Assembly (NCBI RefSeq): GCF_031432215.1
Contig: NZ_JAVKGN010000001.1
Location: 930,001-994,000 of the forward strand
Length of the DNA stretch: 64,000 nt
Direction of reading: 5' to 3'
Origin: Halodesulfurarchaeum sp. HSR-GB
GTDB taxonomy: Archaea > Halobacteriota > Halobacteria > Halobacteriales > Halobacteriaceae
Below the pieces are notes generated by a model that made no database searches, was not told the origin of the DNA, and saw only the letters and a program-made list of their open reading frames with translations. Shown here one piece after another: positions 1 through 7,938 of the stretch; position 1 is the first letter of the stretch; every line of letters starts with the position of its first letter. The translations under genes were made by a program, and so were the position numbers.

Positions 1-1
1 G

Positions 2-673
2 CGTGAGATTTTCGACCAAGAGACCACCGAGGAGAGTGAGGGTGGCAATGGCGAGGCGATGTCCTTTGGTATGGCGATCAAAGACGCTCGGTTCTGGATC
101 CTGCTCGTCGCCATGACCGCGGCGTCCTTTTCCTTTACCGGCTTCCAGCAGAACTTCTCGTTGATTCTGGTTCAGGGACTGGTCGAGAACGCCGGCTACT
201 CGGAGGGTTTCATCACGGGCACTGTGGTCCCGACCTTCCTCTCGATCAATTACGTGTTCATGGCGGCCGGCGCGATCTTCTGGGGCCGGATCATGGATTA
301 CCTCGGTGGCCCCTTCCGGACGCTGATCCTCGTCTATGGGATCCCGGCCACCCTCTATGCGGTCTTCTTCCTGAGCTACACCATGTTGATCCCCGTGTTG
401 ATCGTCGGGGCCCTGATCTTCTTCGGCCTGGGCGGTGAGCCCCCGGTTCACTACGCAGCGGTTCCGACCTTATTCGGTCGGGAGAACGTCGGCAAGCTCC
501 TCACGTACATGAACGCCGTGTCGGTCGGGATGGGGATGTTCTTCGGTCCGATCGTCTTTGCCTTCATTAACGACGTGACGGGTGTGTATCTGGCGTCCTT
601 CGGGGTCGCGATCGTCATCCGCTTTGTCGGTGCGGGTGCCGCCGCAGTTGGCACGAGAGTCGCTTCCCAGTAG
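2..673 (+). CDS. MFS transporter, C-terminal part (5' end outside window)
   Basis: The reading frame is open from base 2 without a start codon, so the gene begins upstream of the window; 223 codons are visible. A hydrophilic linker rich in Glu and Gly is followed by about six hydrophobic helices. There are typical MFS loop features such as the G-R-x-x-D-Y-L-G-G stretch after the second visible helix. This fits the C-terminal half of a 12-helix major facilitator, and the overall character is like oxalate/formate antiporter-type carriers. The gene lies directly before a UroD-like methyltransferase on the same strand, so it may move a substrate or product of the methyl-corrinoid pathway. That link is inference from position only. 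The substrate cannot be read from the sequence. Confidence 0.85.
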   Translation, partial: REIFDQETTEESEGGNGEAMSFGMAIKDARFWILLVAMTAASFSFTGFQQNFSLILVQGLVENAGYSEGFITGTVVPTFLSINYVFMAAGAIFWGRIMDYLGGPFRTLILVYGIPATLYAVFFLSYTMLIPVLIVGALIFFGLGGEPPVHYAAVPTLFGRENVGKLLTYMNAVSVGMGMFFGPIVFAFINDVTGVYLASFGVAIVIRFVGAGAAAVGTRVASQ

Positions 674-784
674 GGGACACCGGCCCGTTCTCTCCTCTGG
701 ATTTCGCTCGTGCCGTAACCGACTGATTTCTTCGATCACTTATTGAAAAAAGCTAAGAGGGTTCCATCGCTCCGAATATGTGGT

Positions 785-2062
785 ATGGTCAGCCTTGACT
801 CCTGGGCGAACGGAGAGCACGTCGAGTTCGAAAGTCCCGAAGCGGCGGAAAAGTACAAACGAAAAGCAAAGCGGCTCAAAGACGCCGTCGTCGGTAATAC
901 TCCCGATCGAGTGCCGGTGCGGGTGCGGAGTGGGTATCTCGCCGGCCACCAGGCCGACGTGACCTTCGAGGAGATGATGTACGACGCCGAGAAGGCCGCG
1001 GCCGCCTACCGGGAGTTCCTCGAGGAGTTCGACCCGGACAACAACCACGTCACGATCGAGCCCCCGGGAAAACCGGCGGACATCCTCGACTACAACCTTT
1101 ACAACTGGCCCGGAAACGGCGTCGACGAAAATTCCGGCTTCCAGGCACTCGAAGGCGAGTACATGACGGCGGAGGACTACGACGAGTTCATCGCCAATCC
1201 GGAGTCGTGGTTCCTGAAACAGTACATGACCCGGGTCTTCGGAGAACTCGATGGCCTCGGCAAACTGCCGAATTTCTCCCTGAGCCAGGAACTCCCGATG
1301 ATCAAGCCACTGACCCTCCCCTTCGGAGATTCGGAGGTCCAACACGCACTCGAGTCGCTGATGGACGCGGGTGATGCGATGGCCGACTGGCAAGAGAAAG
1401 TCGGCGTCGTTGCCTCCGAGGCCGAGGCGAAGGGGTACCCCTCGTTCTCGGGCGGGTACTCCAAAGCGCCATTCGATACGATCGCCGACATGCTCCGTGG
1501 CACCCGCAACGCGATGATCGACATGCGAAAGCGCCCCGAGAAGATCAAGGCGGCCACCAGGGCAGTCACGCCGATGATGAAAGACCTCGGAACGTCCGGG
1601 CCGGAAGCGACCGGTTCCCCCTTCGTCCTCTTTGTCCTCCACAAGGGAGCGGATAACTTCATGTCCCAGGACGACTTCGAGGAGTTCTACTGGCCGACGC
1701 TGAAGGAGACGATGGAGGCCGTGATCGACGAGGGTTACGTGCCGCTCATGTTCGCCGAAGGGACGTACGACGCCCGACTCGAGTTCCTCGCGGAGAACCT
1801 CCCCGAGGGGCCCACGGTGTGGATTTTCGACCGCACCGACGTCCGTGAGGCCCACGAGATCCTGGGGGACACGGCTACGGTCGCGGGTGGCGTTTCGACC
1901 TCGCTCATGAAGACCGCCGAACCCGAGGCCATCCAGACCCACTGTGAGGAACTCGTCGAGGACATCGGTCGGGAGCGGTTCATCCTGACGACGAGCGCTC
2001 GAATCTACCGAACGCCGAAGGAGAACATCCACGCGATGATCGATTCGGTCAAAGAGAACTAG
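785..2062 (+). CDS. UroD-family corrinoid methyltransferase 1
   Basis: A 425-residue protein of the uroporphyrinogen decarboxylase fold. The family includes corrinoid methyltransferases (MtaA, MtbA, CmuA, aryl-ether O-demethylase MT-I) besides true heme-pathway UroD. The block H-K-G-A-D-x-F-M-S followed by F-Y-W-P, and a later F-A-E-G-x-Y block, are shared with the two paralogues at 7939 and 10086. The His-x-Cys zinc motif of MtaA is not seen at the equivalent place. The start at 785 is chosen over 743 because it aligns with the paralogue N-termini (V-S-L-D-S-W against V-S-L-E-N-W). It is the only paralogue on the plus strand. The context of corrinoid, MeTr and RACE genes argues for methyl transfer between a small methylated compound and a corrinoid protein, rather than heme synthesis. 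Confidence 0.85.
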   Translation: MVSLDSWANGEHVEFESPEAAEKYKRKAKRLKDAVVGNTPDRVPVRVRSGYLAGHQADVTFEEMMYDAEKAAAAYREFLEEFDPDNNHVTIEPPGKPADILDYNLYNWPGNGVDENSGFQALEGEYMTAEDYDEFIANPESWFLKQYMTRVFGELDGLGKLPNFSLSQELPMIKPLTLPFGDSEVQHALESLMDAGDAMADWQEKVGVVASEAEAKGYPSFSGGYSKAPFDTIADMLRGTRNAMIDMRKRPEKIKAATRAVTPMMKDLGTSGPEATGSPFVLFVLHKGADNFMSQDDFEEFYWPTLKETMEAVIDEGYVPLMFAEGTYDARLEFLAENLPEGPTVWIFDRTDVREAHEILGDTATVAGGVSTSLMKTAEPEAIQTHCEELVEDIGRERFILTTSARIYRTPKENIHAMIDSVKEN

Positions 2063-2250
2063 GGCGTTCCACAGTCCACGACGCGTTTGTTTCGACTGAA
2101 GAACGCTTCTCCCGTGGGGCGAAACCCAGGAGTCCGCTTCTGTCCGCTTGGGACGGGGTCCCGCTGATTGGTGATCGGTTCACTGACCCTCGGGATCTGA
2201 TCTAGTCTCGGTTGACTGGGGCAATTTGCTACTCGACTGCCGATCTCGGT

Positions 2251-2281
2251 ACTGACGTGAGGGCTCACGCTTTTAGTCAGT
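2251..2281. terminator. Hairpin in convergent intergenic region
   Basis: A perfect 6-bp inverted repeat CGTGAG/CTCACG with a 2-base loop lies at 2256-2269 and is followed by CTTTTAG. Flanking ACTGA/TCAGT extends the stem around a bulge. It sits between two convergent genes (stop codons at 2062 and 2389), so a bidirectional terminator is the simplest reading. The rest of the 326-bp stretch 2063-2388 shows no convincing gene. Confidence 0.4.
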
Positions 2282-2388
2282 TAAATCGCGTCGATCAACC
2301 AGGCGCTTTCAGGTCATTCGACCGTCGCGACCGGAGAAAATCCAACCGGCCCCGATCAGAATCGTTCGCAGCTGGAAGGCCTGCTCAC

Positions 2389-3045
2389 TTACGCCTCGCC
2401 CAGCCACTCCTTGGCCAGGCGAACTCCGCTGGGAGCGTCAGTTTCGTAGCCATCCGCACGTACGTAGTTTCGCACGTCGTCGGTGATCTGCCCGCCACCG
2501 ATCATGATCTTGGTACCGTCACGAAGCCCGTCCTCGTCAAACTCCTCGACCAGGCCGGCCGCTTCGAGCGCTTCGACGGTCTCCTTCATGGAGTCGAAGG
2601 CGGCGGTGAGAAAGCCACTGAGTGCGATGATATCGGGGTCGTTCTCCTCGACGGCCTCGACGAACGTCTCGATCGGCACGTCGACGCCGAGATCAACCAC
2701 GTCAAAGCCGTTGAGGTCGAACATGAAGAAGACCAGGTCCTTGCCGATGTCGTGGATGTCGTCCTTGACGGTGCCGAGGACGATCGTCCCGAGTGTCTCA
2801 CTCTCGTCCGCGTCCATCTCGTCGACGAGCAGATCGGAGATTTGATCGATGATGTCCCCGGCGTACATCAGGTCCGGGATGAAATACTCCTCCTCGTCGT
2901 ATCGGTCCCCGACGATGGCCATCCCCTTCTTCAGATCATCGAGAACGTCCATTGGATCCTCGCCAGCGTCCAACCGCTCGTTGGCCATCTCGATTGCTCG
3001 TTCCTCCTCTAGATCCGCCAGTGCTTGTACGAATTCCTCGGACAT
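2389..3045 (-). CDS. Corrinoid protein 1 (methyl carrier)
   Basis: A 218-residue two-domain corrinoid protein of the MtaC/MtbC/MttC type. The N-terminal four-helix cap domain spans about residues 1-80. The B12-binding Rossmann domain carries D96-x-H98-x-x-G101, where H98 would be the lower cobalt ligand, followed by the S-G-F-L and G-G-G-Q-I-T blocks that line the nucleotide tail. It is nearly identical to the protein at 9237-9905 apart from the last residues and scattered changes. It would carry the methyl group as methyl-Co(III) between the UroD-like enzyme and the AcsE-like methyltransferase. It is divergently transcribed from that methyltransferase over a 188-bp spacer. A TTTAA-containing TATA-like box lies about 37 bp upstream of the ATG, consistent with a very short leader. 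Confidence 0.95.
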   Translation of the reverse strand: MSEEFVQALADLEEERAIEMANERLDAGEDPMDVLDDLKKGMAIVGDRYDEEEYFIPDLMYAGDIIDQISDLLVDEMDADESETLGTIVLGTVKDDIHDIGKDLVFFMFDLNGFDVVDLGVDVPIETFVEAVEENDPDIIALSGFLTAAFDSMKETVEALEAAGLVEEFDEDGLRDGTKIMIGGGQITDDVRNYVRADGYETDAPSGVRLAKEWLGEA

Positions 3046-3233
3046 CGGTAACCCGCTTGAAAAGTGGTCGGGTCGTTCCTTAAAGATTGCGGGGTAGCGC
3101 CCCTGTGATCGGGGAATTGTACATTTTCAGTTGTTCTATCCCAAATCAATTTTGTTCCGGTGAGTGCCAGTCGGCTTCGCGTCGCCTAACACAATCCTTT
3201 TAGAGACTGGCTGAGTGGTTTCAGCCGGACAGC
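3046..3233. promoter_or_regulatory. Divergent promoter region, corrinoid 1 / MeTr
   Basis: A 188-bp spacer between the divergent corrinoid and MeTr genes. On the minus strand a TTTAA box at about 3079-3086 precedes the corrinoid ATG by 37 bp. On the plus strand CTTTTAGAG at about 3195-3203 lies 30-40 bp before the MeTr ATG. Next to the corrinoid start, an imperfect inverted repeat (CCGCTT-GAA-AAGTGG, one mismatch) takes the place of the perfect palindrome found at the second corrinoid gene. The first 15 or so bases upstream of the two corrinoid starts are also conserved. Confidence 0.5.
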
Positions 3234-4082
3234 ATGTCACTACAAACGACAGTCGAGGGAGCAGATTCGTCGCTCACGATCGACCGGACCGACCAGGTCC
3301 GGATCATCGGCGAGCGGATCAACCCGCGCCCGGAATCCGACCTGGCGGCAGCACTCGCGAACGAGGACATGGAACCGGTCCGGGAACTCGCGATCGAACA
3401 GGTCGAGAACGGGGCCGACCTGATCGACGTGAACGTCGACGTCGATGGCGTCGACAAGGAGACCGTCCTGCCGATGGCCGTCGAGGCCGTGGCCGATGCG
3501 GTGGACGTACCGATCGTCATCGACACGAACTACGACGACGCCGAGGCCCTCGAGGCGGCCCTCCAGGTCGCCCCCGGCAAACCCGTCATCAACTCGGTGA
3601 GCATGGAGGAAGCCTCCCGTGAGGCTATTCTCCCGCTCGTCGCCGAGTACGAAACCGCCGTCGTCGGCCTCACGATGGACGAGTCCGGCCCGCCGGACGA
3701 CGCCGAGACCCGGTTCGAACTGGCCGAAGCGCTCCTCGAGGAAGTCGAAGCGTATGACATCCCCCGTGAGGACGTCATCATCGATCCGATCGCGCTGCCC
3801 CTCTCCTCGAACTCGGACATCGGGTTCGAGATCCTCACGGCGATGGAACAGATCCGGGACGAACTCGGGAACAACATCACGCTGGGGCTGAGCAACATCT
3901 CCTTCGAGATGCCCGAGCGGGAGAAGATCAACGACCTCTATCTCGCGATGGCGATCCAGTCCGGCCTGAGCGTCCCGATCGTCAACGCCGGCGAGACTCG
4001 CGAGGCGATCCTGCTCGCCGACCTGATGATGGGACGGGACAACTTCGCGAAGCGCTTTTTGGGCTACTACCGCTCGAAGTAA
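3234..4082 (+). CDS. Methyltetrahydrofolate:corrinoid methyltransferase (AcsE-like)
   Basis: A 282-residue TIM-barrel, pterin-binding enzyme of the MeTr/AcsE type. Collinear with acetogen MeTr, the blocks are I-G-E-R-I-N at residues 25-30, D-V-N-V (pterin-binding Asp), V-I-D-T-N, I-N-S-V-S, G-L-T-M-D-x-S-G-P-P, I-D-P-I-A-L-P and L-G-L-S-N-I-S with the catalytic-site Asn. The length matches the family (about 260-280). The reaction moves a methyl group between the N5 of tetrahydrofolate and corrinoid cobalt. Here it would take the group off the corrinoid protein into the folate pool for oxidation or biosynthesis. It stands alone on its strand and diverges from corrinoid gene 1. It corresponds to the MT-II component of O-demethylase systems. 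A DHPS enzyme is ruled out by the MeTr-specific blocks. Confidence 0.9.
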   Translation: MSLQTTVEGADSSLTIDRTDQVRIIGERINPRPESDLAAALANEDMEPVRELAIEQVENGADLIDVNVDVDGVDKETVLPMAVEAVADAVDVPIVIDTNYDDAEALEAALQVAPGKPVINSVSMEEASREAILPLVAEYETAVVGLTMDESGPPDDAETRFELAEALLEEVEAYDIPREDVIIDPIALPLSSNSDIGFEILTAMEQIRDELGNNITLGLSNISFEMPEREKINDLYLAMAIQSGLSVPIVNAGETREAILLADLMMGRDNFAKRFLGYYRSK

Positions 4083-4111
4083 CGCCCCGCAGCGAATTTT
4101 CTCGCGGCGAC

Positions 4112-5308
4112 TCACGTGGCCACGTCCGGCATCGAGAGGAACACGCCGAGTCCCTGGAACGCGAAGATGAACATGGCGACGCCGAATCCGACGGTGTAGC
4201 CGTAGGCCCCGATCGTCGGGCCGACGATGAGCGGGAGACCAACAAAGCCGCCGATGTTCATCATCGCCGTCATGAGTCCCGAGGCACCACCGACGTGCTG
4301 GGCCTGGACGGGATCGTTCGCTACTCGGGGAAGCCAGGCCGGCACCTCCATGATGATCGGCAGGGCCCCGCCGGCCAGGTAGCCCGCGACGGCCGTCCCG
4401 ACGAACAGCACGCTCGTGTTGCCGGTCAACCAGACGGGGAACTCGACGACCCCGAACCCGACCGCGGCGATGACCAGCGCCGCCTTCCGTCGATCGAGTC
4501 GATTCGCGATGGTCGGAATCGAGAGCGAACCGAAGACCCCGGCGTAGGTAATCATCGAGGCGATCTGGCCGCCGGTTGCCTGCTCGATGCCGTACACCTC
4601 GTTGAGCGCCACCGGAAACTCCCCCTGGATCGCGACCATCCCGCTGAAACCCGCGAAGACCGCGACGGCAGCGATCCAGGCGTTTTTACTTCTGACTGCC
4701 CGCTGAATGCCCTCGAAGAGTTTCGCGGGCGGGAGCGATTTCCCGGGCGGGGCGTCCTCGACGATCAGGTAGAAGGCAAGCGCCAGGGCCAGGACGACCC
4801 CGGCGAAGACCAGGTTGCCGGTCCGCCAGGACGGGAGAGCGGGCGCGATGACGAGTCCGGTCGAGAGCCCGGCCATCATCCCGGTGTTGTAGATGCCGGT
4901 CGCGAGCCCGGTCTCGTCGGGCGGGAACCAGACGTTGACCAGTTTCGGCAGGTTCGGCATCACCATCCCGAGGCCGATTCCGATGGTGATCATCGCGGCG
5001 AGCAGGAGCCCGAACCCGCCGCCCAGCGATCGGAGCAAAAATCCCACGGCCGCAATCGCGATCCCCATCGAGGCCGCCCGCTTGATCCCCAGTCGGTCCG
5101 CGAGCATCCCGCCGGGAATCGACAGGAGCCCGGCCACGAGAAACGGAACGGTGAGTGCGGTCCGGAACTGCTGTGGACTCAGTCCGTAGCTCTCCAGGAG
5201 CTGGGGCTGGAGGGTTGGCATCGTATACCAGCTCATCGCGATACTGAAGAAGGCGGCCCAGGCGATAGCCAGGACTGCCCACCGTCTCCGGGATGGGGCG
5301 TCTGTCAT
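4112..5308 (-). CDS. MFS transporter
   Basis: A complete 398-residue major facilitator with 12 predicted helices. The signature loop after helix 2 (G-G-M-L-A-D-R-L-G-I-K) is repeated in degenerate form in the second half (A-N-R-L-D-R-R-K). It resembles the CynX/NarK-like branch of MFS, but the substrate is not readable. It is convergent with MeTr (29 bp between the genes) and divergent from the SSS symporter operon. A CTTAAG-type TATA-like element on the minus strand lies about 25-30 bp before the start. Its position inside the methyl-corrinoid module suggests import of a methylated compound or export of its demethylated product (inference). Confidence 0.9.
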   Translation of the reverse strand: MTDAPSRRRWAVLAIAWAAFFSIAMSWYTMPTLQPQLLESYGLSPQQFRTALTVPFLVAGLLSIPGGMLADRLGIKRAASMGIAIAAVGFLLRSLGGGFGLLLAAMITIGIGLGMVMPNLPKLVNVWFPPDETGLATGIYNTGMMAGLSTGLVIAPALPSWRTGNLVFAGVVLALALAFYLIVEDAPPGKSLPPAKLFEGIQRAVRSKNAWIAAVAVFAGFSGMVAIQGEFPVALNEVYGIEQATGGQIASMITYAGVFGSLSIPTIANRLDRRKAALVIAAVGFGVVEFPVWLTGNTSVLFVGTAVAGYLAGGALPIIMEVPAWLPRVANDPVQAQHVGGASGLMTAMMNIGGFVGLPLIVGPTIGAYGYTVGFGVAMFIFAFQGLGVFLSMPDVAT

Positions 5309-5460
5309 TGTCGTGGAAATGGGACGGCCCTCTTAAGGAGTTTTGCACTCCACCCGGCGGTGGCTCCGGCCCGAAATCAAACTCGACCATGTGGGAATCG
5401 GTAACAACAATTAAGATGGGGCGTTCCAAACTGGGACTCAGGAGGTTTGCCAATCACGTC

Positions 5461-5694
5461 ATGGTCAACACCAAAAGCACGAACGGGTCACTGGCGTTCG
5501 TTTTCGTCCTGGTGATCATTGTCACGATACTCCACTATGACTTCTGGAACTGGGGGGCCGAACAGTTCACGTATCTGGCCTGGACACAGGAGTTCCTCTA
5601 CCGGTTCGCGTTCGTCACCTTCCTGTTCCCGGTCCTCAACTATCTGATCGGTCGATTCGCCTGGCCGATGCCGAAGTCGGGGGGTGAGGACTGA
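5461..5694 (+). CDS. Small membrane subunit of SSS symporter (DUF3311-like)
   Basis: A 77-residue protein with two hydrophobic helices, about residues 10-26 and 42-62. Small two-helix proteins of this kind commonly precede sodium:solute symporters. The start at 5461 is preferred over in-frame upstream codons because a good Shine-Dalgarno sequence (GGAGGT at 5441-5446) precedes it. The stop is four bases before the symporter ATG, so the two are co-translated. An ATTAAG box near 5409 may be the promoter. Confidence 0.8.
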   Translation: MVNTKSTNGSLAFVFVLVIIVTILHYDFWNWGAEQFTYLAWTQEFLYRFAFVTFLFPVLNYLIGRFAWPMPKSGGED

Positions 5695-5697
5695 GGA

Positions 5698-7197
5698 ATG
5701 GTCGAATCCGACACCATCCTGATCCTCGCCATCATCGCGGCCTACCTGGCCGGGACGCTACTCATCGGCTATCTCGCCTGGCGGGTCCTCGAATCGGACG
5801 TCGGTGACCTGTTCACCGCCTCGCGAAGTCTGGGGCTCGTGGCCACGGCGATGGGGATTTTCGGGACTCAGGTAACTGCCTTCGGGATGATGGGGGCCCC
5901 GGGAGCCGCCTACGGACTCGGGTACTCCGCGTACGGGTATATCGTCGGAATGGCCCAGTTCATGGCCGCTGCGGCCTTCTTCGTGATCGGTTACCGCGTG
6001 TGGCTGCTCGCCGAAGCGTTCGATCACGTCACGCCGGTGCACTTCTTCGGGGACCGATTCGAGTCCTACATGCCGCGTTTTGTCATCTCGATCGCCCAGA
6101 TCATCTACGAGATCCAGTACATCGTGATCGGCGGCATCGGGGCCGGGATCATCTTCGAAGTCGTGACCGACGGGTTCATTCCCTACTGGCTCGGCGCGTT
6201 GATCATCCTGTTCATCACGACCTGGGTGGCTTACGCCGGCGGGCAGCGGGGGAGCGCCTGGACGAACATCTTCCAGGGGGCGCTCATGCTCGCCGTGCTG
6301 GTCCCGATGATGTACATCGTCTACAACGCACTCGGTGGTGGGCAGGCCATCCTCGACCAGCTCTCCCCACAGATGATCTCGCTCGGCGGTGCGGCGGTCC
6401 AGGACCCCAAGGTCTGGATCCCGTTCAGCCTGATCGCGACGGGGATGTCAAACGGCGTCATCGCCCACGTGCTGGTCAAGAACATGTCCGCGGACAGCCC
6501 GCAGACGATCAAGCGCAACACCTACATCTACCCCGTGCTGGTCGGCGTCCTCTTCTTCATGACCATCTCGCTTGGGGTCTGGGGCAGTATCGCACTCCCC
6601 GGGCTGGAGGGCAATGCGGTCGACCGGATCCTGCCGGCGCTGGCGGAGATGTACGCCCCGACCTGGATGGTCGGCCTGATCGCCGCGGGGATCTTCGCCG
6701 CGATCATGACCTCCTGGGACGGCATGCTGCTGGCGACCTCCTCGATGTTCTCCGATGACATCATCAAGCCGATCGCCAAGATGCAGGGCTATGAGCTCTC
6801 CACGCAGTGGGAGAACCGCTTCAGCAAGTTCTTCATCCTGGTGGTGGCCGTGGTCACCTACCTGCTCGTGCTCGCCCGTCCGGACACGATCCTGGCGGTC
6901 GGCGTGTTCGCGTTCACCGGCTTTGCGACGCTGGTGCCATCCTACTTCGCCGCCCTCTACTGGAAGCGGACGACGAGCACGGGTGTGGTGGCTTCCGTCG
7001 TGATCACGACCCCGGTCGTCGCGCTCTGGGCCTTCGAGGTCCTCCCGGCCTGGACGACCTTCGGCTTCCACTACTCCGCGCCGTCGCTGCTGCTCGCGAG
7101 TGTGCTCGTGGTCGTCGTCTCACTGCTGAGTAGTCCGCCTTCGAAGGAGATCGTCGAGCAGAACTTCGAGGTCTTCGATCGGGTCTTCTACGACTAA
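5698..7197 (+). CDS. Sodium:solute symporter (SSS family)
   Basis: A 499-residue protein with about 13 transmembrane helices. The N-terminal region has the SSS-like pattern G-D-L-F-T-A-S-R-S-L-G followed by T-A-M-G-I-F-G-T-Q-V-T-A-F-G, which contributes to the sodium and substrate sites. A W-x-G-M-L-L-A-T-S-S-M stretch in helix 8 corresponds to the second conserved SSS signature. Family members take up organic acids, amino acids, proline, betaine or choline; the substrate here is unknown. It is translationally linked to the 77-residue partner upstream. Its place among corrinoid methyltransferase genes makes a methylated solute an attractive but unproven substrate. It ends convergently with the reactivation-domain gene. 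Confidence 0.9.
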   Translation: MVESDTILILAIIAAYLAGTLLIGYLAWRVLESDVGDLFTASRSLGLVATAMGIFGTQVTAFGMMGAPGAAYGLGYSAYGYIVGMAQFMAAAAFFVIGYRVWLLAEAFDHVTPVHFFGDRFESYMPRFVISIAQIIYEIQYIVIGGIGAGIIFEVVTDGFIPYWLGALIILFITTWVAYAGGQRGSAWTNIFQGALMLAVLVPMMYIVYNALGGGQAILDQLSPQMISLGGAAVQDPKVWIPFSLIATGMSNGVIAHVLVKNMSADSPQTIKRNTYIYPVLVGVLFFMTISLGVWGSIALPGLEGNAVDRILPALAEMYAPTWMVGLIAAGIFAAIMTSWDGMLLATSSMFSDDIIKPIAKMQGYELSTQWENRFSKFFILVVAVVTYLLVLARPDTILAVGVFAFTGFATLVPSYFAALYWKRTTSTGVVASVVITTPVVALWAFEVLPAWTTFGFHYSAPSLLLASVLVVVVSLLSSPPSKEIVEQNFEVFDRVFYD

Positions 7198-7215
7198 AAT
7201 TCGCTTCTTCTACTC

Positions 7216-7884
7216 TCAGGCCATCGTTTTCGCCCCGGCGTAGGGGCACTCGGCCAGAATCTCACAGTCCGCACAGGAGAGCAGAAACTCCGCCTGCTCG
7301 ATGTCGGGGCCGACGCCGATGGTGAACGTCAGGGTCTTTCGCGGTTCGGTGTAGGTCCCCTGGAGCGTACAGTCGATCTCTTCGGTCGGGAGGGCCTCGA
7401 AGACGTACTCGCGGCGCTCCAGCGGCCAGCCGTCGTCTTTCGTGCCCGGGGCGTACACCCGAGTCGTGTTCCAGCCCCGCTCGTCGGTCTCGGCCCGGAT
7501 CGCTTCGAGCATCGCCTCCCTGGCGTCCTGGAGTGCGGCGTTTTCCAGTGCGTCCCAGAGGAGCGCGTCGAACCGGGAGAGCTCGTTCGTCGCCGCGGGA
7601 TCCTCCCCGAGGGTCAACACGCCGGTTGCGAGGTGACTGGCGGAAACGAGTTCCGCCGGCGGGTCGTATCGCTCGATCACCGATTCCTGGGTCGGCTCGA
7701 TCAGGTACAGCCCTCGCGGGTCGATCGAGGCGACGACCTCCTCGCTCAACGTCTCGATTCGCGTTCGAGTGGCGGCGCCCGATTTCGCGGCGAGCCACTG
7801 GGCGAAGGGCGGCTGGGTTTCGAGCTGTTCGAGGTCGAGTTCGACGGAGATGTCCCGCACCACGACGGGCTCGCCGATTGACAT
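7216..7884 (-). CDS. MetH reactivation-domain-like protein (stand-alone)
   Basis: A 222-residue soluble protein. The block Y-A-P-G-x-x-D-D-G-W-P-L-E, then P-R-K-T-L-T-F-T-I-G-V-G, then a C-terminal Cys cluster (C-A-D-C-x5-C-P-Y) follows the order seen in small 'B12-dependent methionine synthase activation domain' proteins of anaerobic bacteria (R-Y-S-P-G-Y-x-D-W-P-L, P-K-S-x-S-x-x-x-G, C-x-x-C-x-x-x-x-C-P-Y). Those are encoded beside corrinoid methyltransferases. The start at 7884 (MSIGEP) is preferred to 7893. It is in line with the UroD2 gene and transcribed the same way, 54 bp downstream of it. A role in keeping the corrinoid protein active, or in handling the methyl-corrinoid, is inference. 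The assignment rests on recalled motif order, not on an alignment. Confidence 0.6.
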   Translation of the reverse strand: MSIGEPVVVRDISVELDLEQLETQPPFAQWLAAKSGAATRTRIETLSEEVVASIDPRGLYLIEPTQESVIERYDPPAELVSASHLATGVLTLGEDPAATNELSRFDALLWDALENAALQDAREAMLEAIRAETDERGWNTTRVYAPGTKDDGWPLERREYVFEALPTEEIDCTLQGTYTEPRKTLTFTIGVGPDIEQAEFLLSCADCEILAECPYAGAKTMA

Positions 7885-7938
7885 ACGCCACATACGGGAC
7901 CGAACTGATAAAAAGGGTTCTCCCGGTTCGAAACGGCG

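Noticed and set aside
740-2032. 430-residue frame on the minus strand opposite UroD1
   Set aside because: Antisense shadow; composition (His/Arg/Gly-rich) is unlike haloarchaeal proteins, and the plus strand encodes a recognised UroD protein.
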